Source of the DNA: Jaltomata sinuosa
Lineage: Eukaryota; Streptophyta; Magnoliopsida; Solanales; Solanaceae
Reading direction: 5' to 3'
DNA length: 64,000 nucleotides
Assembly (NCBI GenBank): GCA_003996215.1
Contig: QJPP01007594.1
Span: 1-64,000, forward strand
Part shown: positions 45,008 to 57,016 of the stretch, piece by piece
Numbering within the stretch: the first letter of the stretch is position 1
Layout: every line of letters begins with the position of its first letter
Translations under genes and position numbers: made by a program
Notes under the pieces: generated by a model
Told to the model about the DNA's origin: nothing
The model's database searches: none
The model's input: the letters and a program-made list of their open reading frames with translations, nothing else

Positions 45008-47490
45008 TGTCATGCCGCGAGCCTACACCCTGGACACGACACGATTCTTAGAGTCAAAAGTGACCCCAAGCTAACCCATGGCTTGTCTTACTGCTGAGAT
45101 ATAGACTGAAAGATAATGCGGAAGCTGAAATGTGCTGAGCTCTTTAAAAATATTATAATAAAATGAACTTTTATAACTGAGATACAAGAGCATTTGAAAA
45201 ATGATATAACTAACTAACTAACTGACTGTCTAACTGTCTATGAAGCCTCTATTAACACTGACTATAGTTAGCTGGGACATGACCCCCAACTATCTCTAAT
45301 CAATATATAAGAACTGAAAATAAATTTCTATGACCACTACTGACTGGAGTTCCCAGATAAGGAGAACTCATTCTCTACTGACTGGAAGCTGCAATCTGTC
45401 TGACCATGATCCTGAGAGCTAGCACTAAAACCTACATCATAAAATGATGTAGCACAAGGAAGATATGAGGTCAGTACTATGGAATGTACTGAGCATGTGA
45501 GATAATGCACTAACTTTGAAAACATGAGAAAACATGTATAAACTGAAAGCATGGCTGAGAATTGGACTAAGAATAGATGTCTAAGTATGCATAAGTCAAA
45601 CTGCAGAATATAAGCTCTTTTACTGAAGAGGGTGTAAATCATGTTTCTGAGCTGTAACTGTGAGATCATGATATTTTAAGATAAGTAAAACTGTTACTTG
45701 GGGATCCATTGACTGAAAAGATGAATTATGTATGTAAATCATGAAATAGTGCAACTGAGCTATAAACCATGAATCATGCTAAAAGTCATGTTAAAAGTAA
45801 ATCCTTAGGGAGTTTCTTCTACTGAACATGCTGAAAATACTGATATATTGTACTGAATGCAAGCTAAAAGATATAAGCTGATACAATGACCAAGTTTATA
45901 AACATATAACTATATAATACTGAACTGAACTGGATAACTGAATACAAGGTCATGCAATAATGAATATGGACTATGGGACTGTGGGAGATACTGTTAACTG
46001 ACATATAACCATGTGAGCTAAACATGGAGTTCGACGTATAATCCCCATCAAAAAGGGCCCAATATACCTTGCCAGGGTATAAAGGCTAAAACAAATCTGA
46101 CATGGATCCACTAAACTGATATCCACAAGGAACAAGGGTGACCAGCCTAAAGCTGACAACTGACCCCTTTTATACCTATGGTGGCATCGTAGTTCTGGGA
46201 CTTAGGGACTGCTACTAAAGGTCTCAGCCTAATCTAACAGCAGAGCCTTCATCTCTTTGTCCGCTCGGTATTAAGCCTACTCCCAACTAAATGTATAAGC
46301 AATGAATGCAAACTGAAATACTGGAGAGCTCAAATACTGATAATCAACTGAGAACACAACATAATACTAAAACTGAAAGCATTCTATTCTTCTGAAAGTT
46401 GCAGGCTGATAACTAAATGATTTCATGCTTTAAAACTGAGTACTAGTAGACTAGGCTGAATTATGAAGAAAAGCTACTTCATGTGAAAATACTACAATTT
46501 CATGCTATGTTCTTGAAAAGAAAGCTAATTCATGCAGAAGATTCTGTAAATCCAGGCTAAGCCTGTTTTATCTGAACTCTAAGGATTTCAAGAAAATATC
46601 TGTAAAACTTCATGAAATATCTCTTAAAACATGTACGGGAACATATTAAATCATAAGGAGTTCAATTCTGTAAAACATGCATAGTTGGGTATGAAACCTA
46701 GAATCACAGATTTGTAGAAATCATAACTGAAAGCTAAACTTTGGGCATAAGGGTGAAAGGATATCCTCATTTAATACCCACATACCTAATTACTAAAGAA
46801 TTTCTAGGGCTGGAACTGGAGAATGAAAACTTGAAGAAGAAATCTGAAGGAAAACCCTTGAGAGACTTTCTTGCTTGAGCTTCTATGCTCTTGCTTGCTT
46901 GAAATCCTAGGTGTCTTGCCTTAGAGTTTTGAGAGAATGATTCTAGAGATTTATCGATGTTCTTCTGAGGAATAACCTCCTTTGGATGCTTAAAAAACGT
47001 GGGGAAAAACCTGAGGTAAGGAAAGGACCAAACTACCCCCAACTTAAATACTGAAAAAAGTGGAAAAAAGTCACCGGATGGTGCTTCCCATGGGCCGTCG
47101 TGGCTCCCACGGGCCATCAGACCCAATTGTGGGCTTTATGGGGGTCAAATAGGCTCACTAGTTGGTTCCCACTCCCTGCCAACACGGGCCGTCGTGGTCA
47201 CCACGGGCGTCAGGGACTCCCGTCGAATTTTTAACATCTGATAGTGCTTCACGAAAATGCTCATAAATTTTTATTTTGAACTCGAATTAATGAGAGGTTG
47301 GTTGGGTTGAAAATATAATTCAAATACCTTTAATTTGGTGGGTACTAAGCCACCTAAATCTTTATATTCTAGGAGAAATGGTCATCTGAATTTGACCCTA
47401 ATTAGAACTTACATGAAAACTTAATCGGTCAAAAGGCTTTCAACTTAACTTTGAGATAGAGGTTATTTATGACTTTAATTCATATATAAT
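45008..47490 (-). repeat. Antisense LTR F, same family as the solo LTR in H
   Basis: Begins TGTCATGCCGCGAGCC (reverse complement of an LTR end). On the minus strand it shares with 12525-14934 the segments CCTGGCAAGGTATATTGG, AACTCCATGTTTAGCTCAC and GATTTAGGTGGCTTAGTACC. About 130-150 bp of its LTR start are missing, where element E begins. It holds two ~94 bp-spaced palindromic modules near 47091 and 47185. Noncoding. Confidence 0.8.
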
Positions 47491-49554
47491 TGTAACGACC
47501 GGGTTCATCATTACGAGTAGACTTTTCGCGCTAAGTTTTGAGTCAAAAAACTTCCAGATTTGGGAGTTGAAAATTCTAGACTAGGCTAGTCTCGACTGAT
47601 TTTGGAGTGAGGTATGGTCTAGAGAAATCCATGTAAGGATTGGGTAACATATCTAGTTTTGATCTAGTTTCCTATTTATCTAAGACATAAAGGAGTCCAG
47701 GAGACTTTTTGGAATTAAATTCGGGTAAGTAGAACTCTCGGTATCAAAGTTGACGTGAAGGAGTTGTTCCGGAATGTCAGAAAATTGAGTGTGTTGTAAA
47801 ATGGACCAATTTGGGGGACTATAAAACTTTCTATCCCATGTCAACCGATGTATCAGTTGACGCACCGCCATAGCTACCTCCATCGTAGCATAAAAAAATC
47901 GCTACAATGGAAGTCAAAAATACCTCCGTCGTAGCATAAAAAATACCGCTACAACCTTTAGGATGGTTCCGCTATGACAGAACTGCTATAGCGTAGCGTG
48001 GACCGCTATAGCGGAGCGTGATAGGATTTAATGTAGAAACTTCCCCAAAATAGTTAGTTTTTTATCAAAGACGTTTTGGGAGAAGGGCAAGGCGATTTTC
48101 ATCAGTTTTCCACCAATTTTCATCCTAAAGGTAAGAATTCTACTCTCCAAACTCCGTACTATCTTTCCTATGCTATAGAACTGCTAGGGGTGGACTTGGA
48201 GAATGGTTTGGAATGACCTAGGATAGTAGAATCCGGGAGAAAAGGGGGATTCTAGGGTGTTGTTAATTTCATTAGATTATGATCATGTGACCTTAATTCC
48301 CTAAATGCATCCATAAAAATGGTAGGAATAGGTGAATTAATGGTGGGAAAGCCCGGTAAAAGGGTGGAATGATCATGGATGGCTTGAGGTTTAGGATTTT
48401 TGCATAAACTGGGTAACTAGTAGGCCATAAGGATTGATTTCTTGTAATTGTGTGTTGTTTTAGACCAAGAACCAGCAAGAACTTCGAGAAATGGGAAAGC
48501 TCCGGTTGAGTACAGCTTGGAATATTTTGAGGTAGGTGATGGTTATTGATATCTAATATGCATTATATGTTCACGTACCCATTCTATTAGCTCGGGTATC
48601 ACGCATGGTACAAGAATTACTAATGGTTGACTCGGGTACCACACTTGGTACGGGTATTCTAATAGTTGGCTCGGGTGCCACGCCTGGTATGGGACTTTCT
48701 AATGGTTGGCTAGGGTACCACACATGGTACAGGTTGTTTTAATTGCATTGTTGAATTCTTTTGATGGTTCCATGAGTGGACCAGGTTATATTCTTGAATT
48801 GTGAATTCTGTATATGGTCCATGAGAGGCTGGGTGGTTTTATTTAAATGTCAGTTTGGTCTTAGTGTAGACTGGGATTGCATGTATAAAACTTAGTTGAT
48901 GTTAGAGGGATCCTTGGTGGGTCCGGGTTATGTGAAAAAAGGTATATGTTGTTGTTTTTGGGTATGGTCAATGGTTGCTTTTTGGTTCCTATGTTTAAAG
49001 AGCTAAGGGAGGGACTTAATATCTGGTTGTTTGTTGACTTGTTACATGTTTCCTGTACCTTACTATGTTATGATTTACTGTTCATATTATGTTTATTGGA
49101 GCTGGTCGATGATCCTACCAATACATGGTGTTTGTGTACTGACTCTGCACTTACTTTTCTTTTTGTGAGTACAGGCAATCTTTTGGCGGTTGCGACGTGA
49201 CCACACCTGTAGTCCCAGCACTTTCAAACATCAAGGGTGAGCTGCTTCAATCGAGCTACCTTAGTCTCTTCTTGTTAGTTGTATCCCACTTGTTTTGGGC
49301 TTAGACCTTGCTTATTTTGGAGTTGCATCCCCATATTTTTCTAGACAACTTGGTAGAATGTTTTGGTACGATGACTTTCAGGTTCTAGAGAGGATGTTTC
49401 CACAGTTTTATGATCTAGTGCTTTGAGATTTTATTGCTAGTTTATTTTATGTATTGGTTTTAAGCTGCTAGAATGGTTAAGTGTTGGGTCGATATTGGTC
49501 CGCTCACCCGGGGTTATTGGGTGGGTAACACTCACGGGAGTATGGGTCATGAAA
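47491..49554 (+). repeat. 5' LTR of element E (2064 bp)
   Basis: Starts TGTAACGACCGGG; ends GGGTCATGAAA (decayed GGGTCGTGACA). It has a CTATAGCGG module (47855-48020, perfect CCGCTATAGCGG at 48003-48014) and four GGTACC hairpin units (48588-48735). It lacks ~150 bp present in the 3' LTR just before the hairpin units, which accounts for the length difference. Confidence 0.85.
48588..48735. repeat. GGTACC hairpin minisatellite, 5' LTR of E
   Basis: Four ~37 bp units with GGCTCGGGTACCACGCCTGG-like cores; units differ by point changes that often break one arm of the hairpin. Confidence 0.85.
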
Positions 49555-49558
49555 AAGA

Positions 49559-49571
49559 TGGTATCAGAGCC
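49559..49571 (+). other. Primer binding site of element E
   Basis: TGGTATCAGAGCC, complementary to the 3' end of initiator methionine tRNA, four bases after the LTR terminus. Confidence 0.88.
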
Positions 49572-49762
49572 CTAGGTTCGTTGATCTCATCGTACCAAAA
49601 TATGTCTAATAGAGTCTTGCGGAATGTTACGGAGAAGTCTATACTTTTCTTTGAGACGCTATAGGACTATCTCTTCTTTCTTCCGTCGTGCTATAACTTG
49701 ATTCCAATTGGTATCTGGTGATACAAATTGATATTTGACTTTGTTCACTCTTCTGTCTGCAG

Positions 49763-50990
49763 ATGGTTAACACAAGGAATAATAGAGCAAGAGCAGCGGG
49801 CCTAGCAGCGGGCCTGGCAGTCATAGAAAAAGGAAGAGGCAGGGGCAGTGGCCGAGGTAGAGCAACACTTGCCAGGGGTGGAGCTCAAACGGTTTCAGGA
49901 GCATGTGAGGCGACCCCTCCCCCACCCCAAGATCAGGTTGAAGAAGAGGTCGAGTTTGCAGTTGAGGGTGTAGAGTAGGCAGAGGCAGCACCAGCTGGAG
50001 GTGCAGGCCTTCCCCCTATCACATCTGAAGCATTTCAGGAAGTGTAGTCCTTCCTGAGTGAGCTGGTTGGTGCTGGAGCCAACCCCATGGGGACTGTAGA
50101 TTAGGTTCTGGGTACTCAGCTAGCGGCTACTATAGCTCCTAGAATAGATGTGATGTCGGTCACAGACGACTTCTTTAGACTAATGCTAGGTCCAGTGATG
50201 ACAGGGAATGAGCACGAGATGCTGACCAAGTTCCTTAAGTTGAAACCTCCTGCGTTTTAGGGTACTGAAAAGGAAGATGCTTATGAGTTCATATTGGACT
50301 GTTATGAGAGGCTAGACAAGCTGGGCATTGTGCAACAGCATGGGGTTAAGTTTGTCACTTTTCAGCTGTAGGGTAATGCTAAGCAGTGGTGGAGGTCTCA
50401 TATGGAATGTCGGTCATCTGTTTTTCCCCCCACTGACTTGGGAGTAATTACACGCTCTCTTCTTAGAGAAGTATGTGCCTAGTACTTTGAGATATTGAAA
50501 AAAGGATGAGTTCCTGGCTCTGGAACGGGGTAATATGTCGGTCTCTACTTATGAGCCTAAGTTTCATGCCTTGTCTCATTTTTCTATGCAGTTGTTGGGT
50601 CCATATGGATTTACAGGTGTTATATGTGCACATGAATTCAGCAAGGAAGGGCTTTAATGAGGTAATGGATTATGTTAAGAAGTTAGAAGGGGTCAAGCAG
50701 GTTGGGTAGGCTAAGGTGTTAGCCAAGAGGCCCCAAAATGATGGAAACTTCAGTGGCTCGCACTCCAGGGGCCACAATCAGTAGGTGTACTCTGTCCATC
50801 CTATTCAGTCAGCTTTGCTAGCTACTACAGGTGGTCATTCGGGAGCTAATCAGCAGTTTTTAGCTCCTCGAGGATAGGGCGCTTCTTACACATCTACCAG
50901 CAGGCCTTCGCTTGATCGTGGTTGTTTCCATTGTGGTGATCCAGGACACTTTAAGAGAGATAGCCCTCACAAACAGACTGGTAATCAACC
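49763..50990 (+). pseudogene. Gag of element E
   Basis: ATG 49763, MVNTRNNRARAAGLAAGLAV, a basic Gly/Arg-rich start. The retrotransposon-gag domain has FRLMLGPVMTGNEHEMLTKF, EKEDAYEFILDCYERLDKLG and AKQWWRSHMECRS. Several of the stops sit where relatives have Gln (for example VE*AEAA at 49976 and L*GNAKQ), suggesting CAG-to-TAG changes. A frameshift near 50440 is followed by KYVPSTLR, KKDEFLALERGNMSVSTYEP. The zinc knuckle CFHCGDPGHFKRDS has Ser (AGC 50962-50964) for its last Cys. Confidence 0.88.
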
Positions 50991-51116
50991 TCAGCAGCAG
51001 TCTAAGGCTGTGGTCCCTGCAGGTAGAGGTGGACATGCTAGAGCTCATCCACATGGTGGGAGAGGTAGTTTTAGGGAGGCCAGGGAGACAGGGGGAACGG
51101 TGGCGCGGGAAGGGGT

Positions 51117-51617
51117 GTGGCACAGCCAGCCAAGGAAGTAGCTCGTATTGATGATGGGGCTCAGTGTTATGATTTTCCAGGGAGGTTTGAGGCGGAGGCA
51201 TCAAACACAGTGATCACAGGTATAATTTTTGTTTGTAAAAGGATTGCTTCGGTACTTTTTGACCCAGGTTCTACCTACTCTTATGTGTCTGTGAATTTTT
51301 CTTTGGGTCTGGACTTGATTTGTGATATCTTTGATTCCCCTATCCATGTTTTCACCCCGGTTGGAGAGTCTGTGATTGTGACTCATGTTTATCATGCTTG
51401 TTCTGTAATTTTTGTGGGGTTGCATAATTGGGTAGACTTAGTAATTTTGGATATGGTAGACTTCGATGTCATTTTGGGCATAACCTGGTTATCCCCTTAT
51501 CATGTCGTATTGAATTGTAACACCAAGACTGTGGCTCTAGAGATTCTGGCTAAGTATAGGCTAGAGTGGGAAGGTGTGTACAGGCCTAAGCCGGTCGAGA
51601 TAATATCATTCGTTTAG
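51117..51617 (+). pseudogene. Protease of element E
   Basis: The active-site block LFDPGSTYSYVSVNF is the usual form in this clade. DFDVILGITWLSPYHVVLNC is the conserved second half, with Thr where Asp is usual (GIDW/GMDW). The frame is open for 166 residues, then TAG. It would process Gag-Pol. Confidence 0.85.
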
Positions 51618-52943
51618 GCTAAGAAGCTAGTGGGGAGAGGGTGTTTAGCCTTTTTGGCTCATCTCTGGGATGATAGTGTGGAGTACCCATATATTGAGTC
51701 AGTTCCAGTTTTTTCAAAGTTTCAGGAGGTGTTTCCGATAGATTTGCCCGGTATGCCTCCAGATAGGAATATTGATTTCTGTATTGACTTGTAGTCGGCC
51801 ACTTTCCTAATTTCCATTCATCCATATCGTATGGCTCCAACAGAGTTAAGGTAACTTAAGACTCAGCTTCAAGAACTCCTAGATAAGGGATTCATCCATC
51901 CCAGTGCTTCGACTTGGGGTGCTCCGATCTTATTTGTGAAGAAAAAGGATGGTAGTATGCGGATGTGCATAGATTACATGCAGTTAAATAAGGTGACCAT
52001 CTAGAATAAATACCCTTTACCCCGCATAGATGATCTGTTTGACCAATTATAGGGTGCATCTGTGTTCTCAAAAATCAACTTGAGGTCAGGGTATTATCAA
52101 TTGAAGATTAGGACCTAGGACATTCCTAAGACTGCTTTTTGGACTCAGTATGGACATTATGAGTTCTTAGTGATGTCGTTTAGGTTGACTAATGCGCCAA
52201 CGACATTTATGAGTTTGATGAATGGGATGTTTAAATCTTATTTGGATTCATTCATCATCATTTTTATTGAAGATATTTTGATCTACTCCAAGAATAGGGA
52301 GGAGCATGTTGAACATCTCTGTATCGTGTTGGAAATATTGAGGCGCCAGAAACTTTATGCAAAATTCTCCAAGTGTGAATTTTGGTTGACTTCAGTCACA
52401 TTCTTGGGACATGTAGTGTCAAAAGAGGGGGTAATGGTGGATCCCCAGAAGATTGAGGCAGTCAAGAATTGGGGCCGTCCTAGCTCTGTGACTAAGGTAA
52501 GGAGTTTTGTGGGACTTGCAGGTTACTACCATAGGTTTTTCAAGGACTTTGCATCTATTTCTACTCACTTGACAAGGTTGACTCAGAAAGAGGTACAGTT
52601 TGTGTGGTCAGACAAGTGTGAGGAGAGCTTCCAAAAGCTTAAGACACTCCTTACCATGGCTGCTATCCTTTCATTGTCTGTTGAAGGTAAGGATTTTATT
52701 GTTTAATGTGATGCTTCACATTCGGGTTTGGGTGTTATGTTGATGCAGGACAGGAATGTGATAGCCTATGCATCTAGGCAATTGAAGGTGCATGAGAGAA
52801 ATTACCCAACCCACGACGTAGATTTGGCAGCGGTGATGTTTGCACTTGAGATTTGGAGACACAATCTCTATGGTGTCAAGTGTGAGGTGTTCACTGATCA
52901 TTGCAGTCTGTAGTATGTTTTTACTCAGAAGGACTTGAATCAA
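51618..52943 (+). pseudogene. Reverse transcriptase and RNase H, element E
   Basis: RT blocks: LKTQLQELLDKGFIHPSAST, WGAPILFVKKKDGSMRMCID, NKYPLPRIDDLFDQL. Both catalytic blocks are altered: KINLRSGYYQL has Asn (AAC 52077-52079) for the first Asp, and FIIIFIEDILIYS has Glu (GAA 52269-52271) for the first Asp of the pair. RNase H: CDASHSGLGVMLMQDRNVIA, YASRQLKVHERNYPTHDVDL, FTDHCSL. Stops occur at ~51793, 51853, 52003, 52050, 52116, 52704 and 52911. After NQ at 52943 a 108 bp foreign segment intervenes. Confidence 0.88.
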
Positions 52944-53051
52944 GTTTTCTGTGGTGATGTCAGAATTTTCACCTATTTGTATCTATTTAGTGATTAGCCC
53001 GCTAGTTTCTTTGATCCCACTCGATCTTCCTTTTCTATTTTCTTCCAATAG
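52944..53051 (+). other. 108 bp insertion with intron-like ends in RNase H/IN linker, element E
   Basis: Relatives run from FTQKDLNLRQ straight to RRWMEFLKDYD. Here 108 bp intervene, beginning GTTTTCTGTG and ending TTTTCTATTTTCTTCCAATAG, i.e. GT...AG with a pyrimidine-rich tract. Exact removal would leave the frame shifted by one, so it need not be an intron. No target duplication seen. Confidence 0.5.
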
Positions 53052-54515
53052 TTCGACCAGATGGATGGAGTTTTTAAAGGACTATGATGTGACCATTCAG
53101 TACCATCTGGGTAAAGCTAATGTGGTGGCGGACACATTGAGCCGGAAGACAGTCATCATGGGCAGTTTGACTTATTTAGGGGTGTCCAAACGACCTTTGG
53201 CAAGTGAGATTCAAGATTTTGAATCTAAATTCATGCACCTGGGTATCTCAGAATGGGGTGGAGTGTTGACTAGTATTGAGGTCAAATCCACATTCATAGA
53301 GGAGATAAAGGCCAAACAGTTTTATGATTCACAGTTGAGCAGGCTTCTGAGCAAGGTTATATCCGAAGAGTCTAGGGATGCCACGTTGGACTCTGGTGGA
53401 GTGTTGAGTTTTAGAGGGACGATCTATGTCCCTCGGGTTGATGGAATCATTCAGAAAGTGTTGGCAAAGGATCATGCTCATGGTATTCAATTCATTCGGG
53501 TGTAACCAAGATGTACAGGGATTTGAGGCAGCATAACTGGTGGCCCGAGATAAAAAGGGACATAGCTGATTTTGTGTCCAAATGTTAAAATTGCCAGCAG
53601 GTAAAGTATGAGCACCAAAGACCTGCAGGACTACTTAAGAGGATGCCCATTCTAGAGTGAAAGTGGAAATAGATAGACATGGACTTTGTGGTGGGTCTTC
53701 CCAAGACTATAGGGAAGTATGACTCTATTTGGGTCATTGTGGACAGGCTGACCAAGGCAGCTCATTTTATTCCGGTTAGGGTGGATGACAATTCCCAGCA
53801 ATTGGCCAAGATCTATGTGAAAGAGATCATGAGATTGCATGGGGTACCACTGTCCATCATTTCAGATAGGGGTACACAGTTTACCTCCAAGTTTTGGGGT
53901 AAGTTACATGAAGAGTTGGACACTCAACTCACCTTCAGCACAATCTTCCATCCTCAGACTGATGGTCAGTCGGAGAGGATGATCCACGTATTGGAGGATA
54001 TGCTGAAATCATATGTGATTGACTTCGAGGGTCATTGGGACCAGTTTCTACCATTGTGTGAGTTCTCCTACAATAATAGCTACCACTCCAGCATTAATAT
54101 GGCACCACTTGAAGTGATGTATGGAAGGGGTTATAGGTCACCTATAGGGTGGTTTGAGGAAGGCAATGTAAAGCCTTTGGGCATAGACTTGGTAAGGGAG
54201 GCACAAGAAAAAGTAAGAGGCATTCAGACCAAGTTGCTAGCGGCCCAAAGCAGGCAGAAGGAATATACGGATTGCAAGGTAATGGACATGGATTTTAAGA
54301 TTGGTGAACAGGTGCTATTGAAAGTGTCACCAATGAAGGGAGTTATGCATTTCGGTAATAAGGGCAAGCTCAGCCCTTGGTTCATCAGACTGTTTGAAGT
54401 ACTTGAGATTGTAGAACCAGTGGTTTACAGGTTAGCACTGCCGCCCAATTTTTCAGGTGTCCATCCGATATTCCATGTATCCATTCTAAAGCGATACGAT
54501 GAGGATGGAGACTAA
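53052..54515 (+). pseudogene. Integrase of element E
   Basis: RWMEFLKDYDVTIQYHLGKA and NVVADTLSRK close RNase H. The zinc-binding region is split by a frameshift near 53500, then YRDLRQHNWWPEIKRDIADF and NCQQVKYEHQRPAG. From 53679 the core is open for 278 residues: MDFVVGLPKT (Asp), IISDRGTQFTSKFW (Asp), DGQSERMIHVLEDML (Glu) are all kept. PMKGVMHFGNKGKLSP and HPIFHVSILKRYDEDGD end it at TAA 54513-54515. This is the best-preserved integrase core in the window. Confidence 0.9.
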
Positions 54516-54791
54516 ATCATCAAGTGGAATGAGGTGTTATTTGATAAGGATCTGCGCTATGAAGAGAAACCGATTGTGATTCTTGATTGGGATGTCAGGA
54601 AATTAAGGACAAAGGTGATCAGTATGGTAAACATTCAATGGAAGCATCGTCTGGTTAAGGAAGCCACTTGGGAAACCAAGAAGGACATGCGGGACAAGTG
54701 CCCTCACTTGTTTGAGGATTCATGTACTACACTTTCCTTTTTTTATTTCCATAATTTTGGGTTTGATTGTTTGGGGATGAACAATGGGTAA
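54516..54791 (+). pseudogene. Chromodomain, element E
   Basis: Same frame as the integrase after one stop: IIKWNEVLFDKDLRYEEKPI, DWDVRKLRTKVISMVNIQWK, HRLVKEATWETKKDM, CPHLFED. It ends 12 bp before the 3' LTR. Confidence 0.88.
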
Positions 54792-54803
54792 ATTGGTATC
54801 TAT

Positions 54804-57016
54804 TGTAATGATCGGGTTCGTCATTATGAGTAGACTTTTTGTGCCAAATTTTGAGTCAGAAAACTTCCAGATTTGGGAGTTGAAAATTCTGGGCTAGGCT
54901 ACTCTCGGCCAGTTATGGAGTGAGGTATGGTCTACGGCAATCTGGTTAAGGATTGGGTAACCTGTCTGGTTTTGAGCTAGTTTCCCATTTAGCTAAGACA
55001 TAAAGGAGTCCAGGGGACTTTTTGGAATCGAATTCGGCTAAGTAGAACTCTTGATATCAAAGTTGACGTGAAAGGGTTATTCCAGAATGTCAGGGAATCG
55101 AGTGTGTTGTAAAATAGACACATTTAGGGGACTTTATGAATTTTTATCCCATTTCAACCGCCATAGCGGTTGACACACCACCATAGCAACCTCCATCGTA
55201 GCGAAGAAAATACCGCTACAGCAGAAGTCAACATCAGTCAACACCGCTATGGCAGATGGCGGAACCGCTATAGTGCAGCATGGACCGCTATAGCAGAGCG
55301 TGATGGGATTTAATGTAAAAACTTCCCCAAAATATTCGTTTTTTCATCAAAGACGTTTTGGGATAAGGGCAAGGCAATTTTGGGCGATTTTCATCAGTTT
55401 TCCACCAATTTTCATCCTAAAGGTAAGAATTCTACTCCCTAAACTCCGTACTATCTTTCCTACTCTATAGAACTGCTAGGGATGGACTTGAGTAAAGTTT
55501 TGGAATGACCTAGGATGGTAGAATCCAGGGGGGAAAGGGGATTCTAGGATGTAGGAGTTCTTGGGTGTTGTTAATTTTATTGGATTATGATCATGTGACC
55601 TTAATTCCCTAAATACATCCATAAAAATGGTAGGAATAGGTGAATTAATGGTGGGAAAGCCCGTAAAAAAGGTGGAATGATCATGGTTGACCTGGGGTTT
55701 AGGATTTTTGCATAATCCGGGTAACTAGTAGGCCATAAGGATTGATTTCTTGTTATTGTGTGTTATTTTAGACAAGGACCGGTAAGAACTTTGAGAAATG
55801 GGAAAGCCCCGGTTGAGTAGAGCTTGGAATATTTCAAGGTGGGTGATGGTTATTGATATCTAATATGCATTATGTGTTCACGTACTATTTTGTAGTAGTG
55901 TATGAGTTGCATGTTTATGAACTGAATTGTGAATGTCTAGTTGTCCGGTAATTAGTCTTGTGAAATGAACTTTTTTTGTTTGCTTGTTTGTTTTACAAGT
56001 ATGTTTGTTCATTGGTTGTGATTGATTGGACTTGTTATGACATTCGATTGGCTCGGGTACCACCCCTGGTATGGGAATTACTAATGGTTGGCTCGGGTAC
56101 CATGCCTAGTACGAGTATACTAACGGTTGGCTCGGGTACCACACCTGGTATGAGAATTTCTAATGGTTGGCTCGGGTACCATGCCTGGTACGGTTTGTTT
56201 TAATTACATTGTTGAATTCTTTCGATGGTTCCATGAGTGGTACCGGATTGTATTCTTAAATTGTGAATTCTGCATATGGTCCATGAGAGGCCGAGTGGTT
56301 TTATTTAAATGTGAGTTTGGTCTTAGTGTAGACCGGGATTGCATGTCTAACACTTAGGTGATGTTAGGGGGGTCCTTGGTGGGTCCGAGTTATGTGAAAA
56401 AGGGTATATGTTGTTGTTTTTTGGTGTGGTCAATGGTTGCTTTTTGGTTCCTGTGTTTAAAGAGCTAAGGGAGGGACTTAATATCTGGTTATTTGTTAAC
56501 TTGTTACATGTTTCATGTACCTTACTATGTTATGGTTTACTGTTCATATTATGTTTATTGGAGCTGACCGATGATCCTACCAGTACACGGTGTTTATGTA
56601 CTGACTCTGCACTTGCTTTTCTTTTTGTGAGTACAGGCAATCTTTCGTTGGCTGACACGCGACCTTACCTGTAGTCCCAGCGCTTTCAGACATCAAGGGT
56701 GAGATGCTTCAATCGAGCTACCTTGGTCTCTTCCTGATAGTTGTAGCCCACTTATTTCGGGCTTAGACCTTGCTTATTTTGGGGTTGCATCCCTGTATTT
56801 TTCTAGACAACTTGTTAGAATATTTTGGTATAATGACTTTCAGGTTCTAAGGAAGATGTTTCTGCATTTTTATGATCTAGTGTTTTGAGATTTTATTGCT
56901 AGTTTATTTTATGCATTGGTTTTAAGCTGCTAGAATGGTTAAGTGTTGGGTCAGAATTGGTCCGCTCACCCGGGGGTATTGGGTGGGTGCCACTCATGGA
57001 GGTTTGGGTCGTGACA
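54804..57016 (+). repeat. 3' LTR of element E (2213 bp)
   Basis: TGTAATGATCGGG ... TTTGGGTCGTGACA. Colinear with the 5' LTR, but with ~150 bp more around 55880-56045. It has the CTATAGCGG module (55160-55300) and four GGTACC hairpin units (56047-56193). Noncoding. Confidence 0.87.
56047..56193. repeat. GGTACC hairpin minisatellite, 3' LTR of E
   Basis: Four ~37 bp units, TTGGCTCGGGTACCACNCCT cores, matching the arrays at 48588 and 26485. Confidence 0.85.

Larger units (their letters stand above)
47491..57016 (+). mobile_element. Ty3/gypsy chromodomain element E, both LTRs present
   Basis: 5' LTR, PBS, gag, protease, RT, RNase H, integrase, chromodomain and 3' LTR in the usual order, 9526 bp. 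The flanks do not share a target duplication (ATAAT left, AAGTA right) and belong to different LTR families, so at least one border was rearranged after insertion or E arose by recombination between two copies. All ORFs are interrupted. Confidence 0.88.

Noticed and set aside
50860..51204. Minus-strand 114-residue open frame across gag/protease of E
   Set aside because: Antisense shadow of plus-strand gag and protease, which have clear domain matches.
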